Positions 15,242 to 18,121 of a stretch of DNA of 18,121 nucleotides are shown in pieces. This DNA is from an uncultured Bacillota bacterium (GTDB taxonomy: Bacteria > Bacillota_I > Bacilli_A > Erysipelotrichales > Erysipelotrichaceae): the NCBI GenBank assembly GCA_937919165.1, contig CALFPO010000091.1:1-18121 (forward strand). The letters are read 5' to 3'. Positions within the stretch are counted from its first letter, which is position 1; each line of letters begins with the position of its first letter. The notes beneath the pieces were generated by a model. It was given only the letters and a program-made list of their open reading frames with translations. It was not told where the DNA came from and did no database searches. The position numbers and the translations under genes were made by a program.

Positions 15242-15307
15242 TTTACAATTACTAGAAGTCCATCTCCAAACCCTGGATGCATTGTTCCAAATACTGGTGT
15301 TAACTAA
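15242..15307 (+). pseudogene. Possible remnant of a peptide core, no leader
   Basis: In one frame this stretch reads F-T-I-T-R-S-P-S-P-N-P-G-C-I-V-P-N-T-G-V-N before a stop. It resembles a short core peptide, but a TAA lies immediately upstream in the same frame and there is no start codon or ribosome site. It sits just before a terminator, where a cassette core would end. This may be chance. The rest of 15224-15461 holds only the terminators and repeat listed separately. Confidence 0.25.
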
Positions 15308-15327
15308 ACACGATAATTATTAATCTC

Positions 15328-15352
15328 AAACTACGTTAAAAGCGTGGTTTTT
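15328..15352 (+). terminator. Terminator downstream of precursor 2
   Basis: AAACTACG (15328-15335) pairs with CGTGGTTT (15343-15350) through one T-G wobble, with a seven-base loop, and the stem runs into TTTTT. It probably ends the transcript of the 14849 gene. Confidence 0.6.
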
Positions 15353-15373
15353 AGATACAATAAAGACTCGGCA

Positions 15374-15445
15374 ATATTTTAGAATATGAGACAGTTCAAA
15401 TAAATGAATTGTCTTTTTAAATAGTCATGTTTCTAGAAAATATAT
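15374..15445 (+). repeat. Duplicated terminator-bearing repeat, copy A
   Basis: About 72 bases beginning ATATTTTAGAATATGAGACA, nearly identical to 18031-18103. Differences are a few substitutions and a one-base length change in the run after the T tract. Both copies carry the same hairpin. Copy A is followed by the shared cassette promoter, so this looks like a junction between cassettes. Confidence 0.85.
15390..15418 (+). terminator. Rho-independent terminator inside repeat copy A
   Basis: GACAGTTC (15390-15397) pairs with GAATTGTC (15406-15413), one G-T wobble, with an eight-base AT loop followed by TTTTT. Confidence 0.7.
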
Positions 15446-15461
15446 CTAATTCCTTTAAAAC

Positions 15462-15497
15462 GAATCATTATACTTAATGTAATCATCAACATATATA
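15462..15497 (+). promoter_or_regulatory. Shared peptide-cassette promoter, copy 3
   Basis: GAATCATTATACTT starts at 15462; TATATA (15492-15497) lies 17 bases after TATACT. The block after the -10 is less conserved than in copies 1 and 2. Confidence 0.55.
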
Positions 15498-15521
15498 GTA
15501 TTAGCAAGGAGATTATTTATT

Positions 15522-15722
15522 ATGGCAAAGACACAAGAAGAATTAAACACATTAAAAATAGAATATGACACAGTATCAGCAAAACTTAAAGAACTAATTC
15601 AAGAAGAGCTTTTGTTAGTAACAGGTGGTAGCGAATCTCCTTTTGCTTTTCCAGAAAATGAAGAAATATATAACAATCACATATATCCTGGCGAAAAACC
15701 AACTTTTGAACCAAAGTTTTAA
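15522..15722 (+). CDS. Double-glycine leader peptide precursor 3 (MAKTQ family)
   Basis: A 66-residue precursor. The 36-residue leader starts M-A-K-T-Q-E-E-L-N-T-L and ends E-E-L-L-L-V-T-G-G, aligned without gaps to precursors 1 and 2. The 30-residue core is acidic and rich in proline and aromatic residues, starting S-E-S-P-F-A-F-P-E-N-E-E-I-Y and ending Y-P-G-E-K-P-T-F-E-P-K-F. It has no cysteine. AAGGAG precedes the ATG by about eleven bases and the shared promoter is upstream. It appears intact. Function unknown; the GG leader argues for export with removal of residues 1-36. Confidence 0.8.
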   Translation: MAKTQEELNTLKIEYDTVSAKLKELIQEELLLVTGGSESPFAFPENEEIYNNHIYPGEKPTFEPKF

Positions 15723-15746
15723 CAATTAAGTTAAGATTTGTATAAT
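15719..15746 (+). promoter_or_regulatory. Possible promoter of the frameshifted cassette
   Basis: TTAACA (15719-15724) and TATAAT (15741-15746) are 16 bases apart, closer to the standard vegetative consensus than the other cassettes. The GAATCATTATACT block is missing here. Confidence 0.4.
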
Positions 15747-15809
15747 CTAGAAAAATATTATTTTAATAATAGAAAAGATAATGATTAGTAAATAGTGTTG
15801 GGCAACAAC

Positions 15810-15944
15810 ATGAAAACTCAAGAAGAATTAAATCAATTAAAAGAGGATTATCAGAAATTAACAAAACAAGCTCAAGAACTATCAGATGAAGAATTACAAA
15901 ACGTAACTGGTGGATGTCAAACTTATTCTGATGCAACTTTATAA
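15810..15944 (+). pseudogene. MAKTQ-family precursor 4, leader followed by a probable frameshift
   Basis: The frame encodes a good 35-residue family leader (M-K-T-Q-E-E-L-N-Q-L to E-L-Q-N-V-T-G-G). Only nine residues follow (C-Q-T-Y-S-D-A-T-L) before TAA. A long open frame one base ahead continues for more than 80 codons past this point. The simplest reading is an indel just after the GG codons that separated leader from core. The gene also lacks the shared promoter block and any purine-rich ribosome site, consistent with decay. The alternative is a genuine nine-residue core with a single cysteine. Confidence 0.6.
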
Positions 15945-16203
15945 TTCATTAGGTACATGGCTAGATACTCAAAATGGCGAAGGTTTTAACAATCGCCCAT
16001 TGATCGTGACAATTTGGAATTCGTTTAAATTAACTAAAGGTGGAAGTGTGTGCTTTACTTGCGATTGTCATACAGGTGCTGATGGTTCGCCTTCAATATA
16101 TTGCAAAACAAGAAGTGAAGAACTTGGCCGAGGTAAATACTCAATAACACAATCAATTAAGTTTCGGTTATCCGAAACTTTTATATTATTAAGAAGTAGA
16201 TAA
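15931..16203 (+). pseudogene. Out-of-frame core region of precursor 4
   Basis: This frame is +1 relative to the leader at 15810. From the ATG at 15931 it encodes about 90 residues beginning M-Q-L-Y-N-S-L-G-T-W. It includes the cysteine-rich stretch S-V-C-F-T-C-D-C-H-T-G-A-D-G-S-P-S-I-Y-C. No ribosome site precedes the ATG. The frame is open back to a GTG at 15910 inside the leader's GG region, as expected if leader and core were once fused. The last 15 or so codons run through a terminator hairpin (16159-16190), so the original stop was probably earlier. Stops lie at 16134, 16145 and 16158 in the other two frames. A stand-alone gene is less likely. Confidence 0.45.
16159..16190 (+). terminator. 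Rho-independent terminator after precursor 4
   Basis: A perfect nine-base stem, AAGTTTCGG (16159-16167) and its complement (16172-16180), has a TTAT loop and is followed by TTATATTATT. The overlapping frame from 15931 is translated through it, which argues that frame is not the native one at this point. Confidence 0.8.
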
Positions 16204-16261
16204 ATAAAACATCATCTAATTCTTAGAGAAGTGTATAACATTATTTCATACGTGTGCGTAG

Positions 16262-16267
16262 TATAAT
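16262..16267 (+). promoter_or_regulatory. -10 element of the LRR lipoprotein gene
   Basis: TATAAT, about 40 bases before the start codon. No convincing -35 is seen at the right distance. The mRNA leader contains CTTTCGAAAG, a palindrome whose right side overlaps the GAAAGGA ribosome site, so partial masking of the site is possible. Confidence 0.45.
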
Positions 16268-16307
16268 ATTTATATAAGTTCTTTAAAACTTTCGAAAGGA
16301 ACATTTT

Positions 16308-17648
16308 ATGAAAAAAAAGACAGCATTATTTTTTAGTATATTAATTCTTCTCTCTCTTGCTGGTTGTGGTGGAAAAGATGCTGCTGACGACAATGCTTCT
16401 AAAAACAACAATCAAACAATAGATAATAACTCTTCAACTTCTGGAATCGTTGTGACAGAAATCGAGAATGATGCAATCAAGTCTCTTGAAAAGCAGTTTA
16501 TTGGTTTGAAAGAAGATAGTATTAAATGGGATTATAATTCTTCAACAAAAACTATTATCATTTCTGGTGAAGGTCCTATGAAGGATTATTGTGATGTTGC
16601 ACCAGAGTGGGATAAATATAATGCAGAGGCAGAACACGTTGTAATTAGCGATGAGGTTACGTCAGTTGGTGCATGTGCTTTTCTATATTTCTCAGTCTTA
16701 AACGATGTTGATTTTGGAAATACGGTTGAATTTGTAGGAGATGATGCTTTCTCTAATTGTACTTCTCTTAGGTCTGTAGGTTTTTCTCCAAATCTTAAAT
16801 ACGTCGGAGTTGGTGCATTCAACAACACTTTGCTTCATAGTGAGACTGGATTTGTTTTCCCAGAAGGAATGTTATATATCGGAAAGGATGCTTTCCGTTC
16901 TGCTTTTAAGGAAAATACAGTTTCAATTCCTGCGTCACTTTCTTATATTGGAGAAGGTGCATTTGCCAATATATTTGTTAGCGGTTTTCTTGTAGATGAA
17001 AATAACCCTAATTATGCTTCTATTGATGGAGTGTTTTATGACAAACAAATCACTACCCTTATTAATTATCCAGCAGACAAGAAAGATGTTGAGTTTGAAA
17101 TTCCTAGTACAGTAACCACTATTTCTAAAGATGCTATTGAAGTAACAAATACTCTTGAAAAAATAATTATTCCTGCAGGAGTTTCTAAGATAGATGAAAA
17201 ATCAATCTTCTGGAATTATGCTCTTAAAAATATCGATGTTGATAGCAATAACAAAAACTTTAAATCTGAAAACGGGGTATTATACACTGCAGATGGTAAA
17301 TTGTTGATTTGCTACCCAATCGCATCTGATAGAACAGAATACACTATTCTTGAAGGATGTGAAAGAATTTGTGATTTTGCATTAAGTCAAGCAAGTAATT
17401 TAGTTGAACTCCATGCTAGTGAGGGTTTAATGGAAATAGGATCCTATTCACTTTATTTCTGTAATAAACTTGAAAAGGTTGGTTTACCAAAGGGTCTTAA
17501 AACTATAGATAATAATGCTTTCAATTATTGTGATGCACTTACAAGAATTGATTTTACTGGAAGCAGTGACGATTGGAAGCAAGTTGAGATTAAAGATAAC
17601 AACGATCTTTTAATAGATGGAAGAGTACAAGTATATTGTGCTGAATAA
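16308..17648 (+). CDS. BspA-like leucine-rich-repeat lipoprotein
   Basis: Predicted surface lipoprotein of 446 residues. Residues 1-20 form a lipoprotein signal: M-K-K-K, a hydrophobic stretch, then the lipobox L-A-G-C with C20 as the lipidated residue. An Asn/Ser/Asp-rich tether of about 25 residues follows. From about 85 to the end are BspA-type LRR_5 repeats of about 23 residues. Recognisable units include A-F-S-N-C-T-S-L-R-S-V-G-F, I-G-K-D-A-F, S-Y-I-G-E-G-A-F-A-N and A-F-N-Y-C-D-A-L-T-R-I-D-F. The C-terminal S-S-D-D-W-K-Q-V-E-I is typical. Such proteins often bind host or bacterial surfaces. GAAAGGA precedes the ATG. It has its own promoter and lies between two broken peptide cassettes; whether it works with the peptides is unknown. 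Confidence 0.92.
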   Translation: MKKKTALFFSILILLSLAGCGGKDAADDNASKNNNQTIDNNSSTSGIVVTEIENDAIKSLEKQFIGLKEDSIKWDYNSSTKTIIISGEGPMKDYCDVAPEWDKYNAEAEHVVISDEVTSVGACAFLYFSVLNDVDFGNTVEFVGDDAFSNCTSLRSVGFSPNLKYVGVGAFNNTLLHSETGFVFPEGMLYIGKDAFRSAFKENTVSIPASLSYIGEGAFANIFVSGFLVDENNPNYASIDGVFYDKQITTLINYPADKKDVEFEIPSTVTTISKDAIEVTNTLEKIIIPAGVSKIDEKSIFWNYALKNIDVDSNNKNFKSENGVLYTADGKLLICYPIASDRTEYTILEGCERICDFALSQASNLVELHASEGLMEIGSYSLYFCNKLEKVGLPKGLKTIDNNAFNYCDALTRIDFTGSSDDWKQVEIKDNNDLLIDGRVQVYCAE

Positions 17649-17673
17649 TATAGAATGATTTTGAATGATTATT

Positions 17674-17710
17674 GAATCATTATACTTTTTATTCCAAATT
17701 TACGTATGCA
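17674..17710 (+). promoter_or_regulatory. Shared peptide-cassette promoter, copy 4
   Basis: GAATCATTATACTTTTTATT starts at 17674; TATGCA (17705-17710) follows TATACT by 18 bases. An AATGATT/AATCATT inverted repeat (17664-17681) overlaps its left end and might end the LRR transcript weakly. Confidence 0.5.
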
Positions 17711-17736
17711 ATAGTATCAATAGGAGAATGACTAAT

Positions 17737-18039
17737 ATGGCTAAAACTAAAGAATAATTTAAACAATTAAAGAATGAATATGAAGCACTAACTAGTAAGC
17801 TTCAAGATTTAAATGAAGATGAACTTGAACTAGTTACCGTCGATGGAATTAAGGATTGGCTTGAAAAGATTGGCGATAGGATAAAGAAAGTATTACCAGT
17901 AGGAAGTGATCCTATTTTAGGTGAAACACAAACTGGTGATGAGGATTGGATGGGTTCAAGACAATCTTGGGAAAACAAAAATTTAGTTTTGTACCCCGCC
18001 GAACCCAAAAGCACTCTAAAAGAATCAAACATATTTTAG
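17737..18039 (+). pseudogene. MAKTQ-family precursor 5 with a nonsense codon and a lost GG
   Basis: The frame begins M-A-K-T-K-E and then has TAA as codon 7 (17755-17757), where sister genes have Glu (GAA): a one-base change. Beyond it the frame is open for 93 more codons, continuing F-K-Q-L-K-N-E-Y-E-A-L-T-S-K-L and E-D-E-L-E-L-V-T, clearly the same leader. The expected GG is V-D-G instead. The core of about 63 residues starts with an amphipathic, basic helix (I-K-D-W-L-E-K-I-G-D-R-I-K-K-V-L-P) and ends S-N-I-F. The promoter and AGGAG ribosome site remain intact, suggesting recent inactivation. No suitable in-frame restart codon is seen near the stop. Confidence 0.75.
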
Positions 18040-18103
18040 ACTATGAGACAGTTCAAATAAATGAATTGTCTTTTTAATAGTCATGTTTCTAAAGAATATA
18101 TAT
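18031..18103 (+). repeat. Duplicated terminator-bearing repeat, copy B
   Basis: Nearly identical to 15374-15445. It begins at the last codons of precursor 5 and runs to near the window edge. In copy A the equivalent position is followed within about 20 bases by the shared cassette promoter, so another cassette is expected just past 18121. Confidence 0.85.
18047..18075 (+). terminator. Rho-independent terminator inside repeat copy B
   Basis: Same hairpin as at 15390: GACAGTTC (18047-18054), an AT loop, GAATTGTC (18063-18070) and TTTTT. It would end the precursor 5 transcript. Confidence 0.7.
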
Positions 18104-18121
18104 GAGTCTATTTGATTAAAA

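Noticed and set aside
15810..16203. Programmed +1 frameshift joining leader and core
   Set aside because: No slippery heptamer or stimulatory structure is evident, and the missing promoter block and ribosome site favour decay.
17802..18032. 76-codon bottom-strand frame rich in serine
   Set aside because: It is antisense to precursor 5, whose leader similarity shows the top strand is the coding one.

Overview
The window looks like a chromosomal segment of a low-GC member of the Bacillota. The gene order (nusB-xseA-xseB-ispA-dxs-recN-xerD-deoB), the strong use of AGA for arginine, and the AT-rich Shine-Dalgarno and terminator signals all fit. Placement near the Erysipelotrichia is an inference from overall gene content and small gene sizes, not something proved here.

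Positions 1-13,316 are a compact housekeeping region. A partial gltX runs leftward from 1295. Diverging from it is a tight rightward cluster: a TSCPD-domain protein, lspA, an RluD-type pseudouridine synthase, a rhomboid protease and dCMP deaminase. A leftward DUF5662-like gene separates this cluster from a second rightward operon: nusB, xseA, xseB, ispA, a dxs-like gene, recN, xerD and deoB. Most genes in both operons overlap or abut, which points to translational coupling. The second operon ends at a strong hairpin (13284-13316) that also contains the stop codon of a convergent ECF transporter S-component gene. The dxs-like gene sits in the normal dxs position but has lost the thiamine-diphosphate motif and most catalytic histidines. 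Both divergent gene pairs carry extended -10 promoters so close to the start codons that the predicted mRNAs have almost no leader.

Positions 13,850-18,121 are different: more AT-rich, with long spacers, repeated promoters and terminators, and broken genes. This is an array of cassettes for small peptides with double-glycine leaders. Five copies share a 35-36 residue leader (start M-A-K-T-Q-E-E-L, end E-L-x-x-V-T/A-G-G) followed by unrelated cores of about 9 to 88 residues. One of the five appears frameshifted and one carries a nonsense codon and has lost the GG. A sixth precursor has a different short GG leader and a core with six cysteines. Four cassettes share the upstream block GAATCRTTATACT, with a -10-like hexamer 17-18 bases downstream, and two share a duplicated terminator. 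A BspA-like leucine-rich-repeat lipoprotein gene is embedded in the array. No peptidase-containing ABC transporter, radical SAM enzyme, lanthionine synthetase or immunity gene is visible, so any processing machinery must be elsewhere. The right edge stops just after the duplicated terminator, where another cassette is expected.
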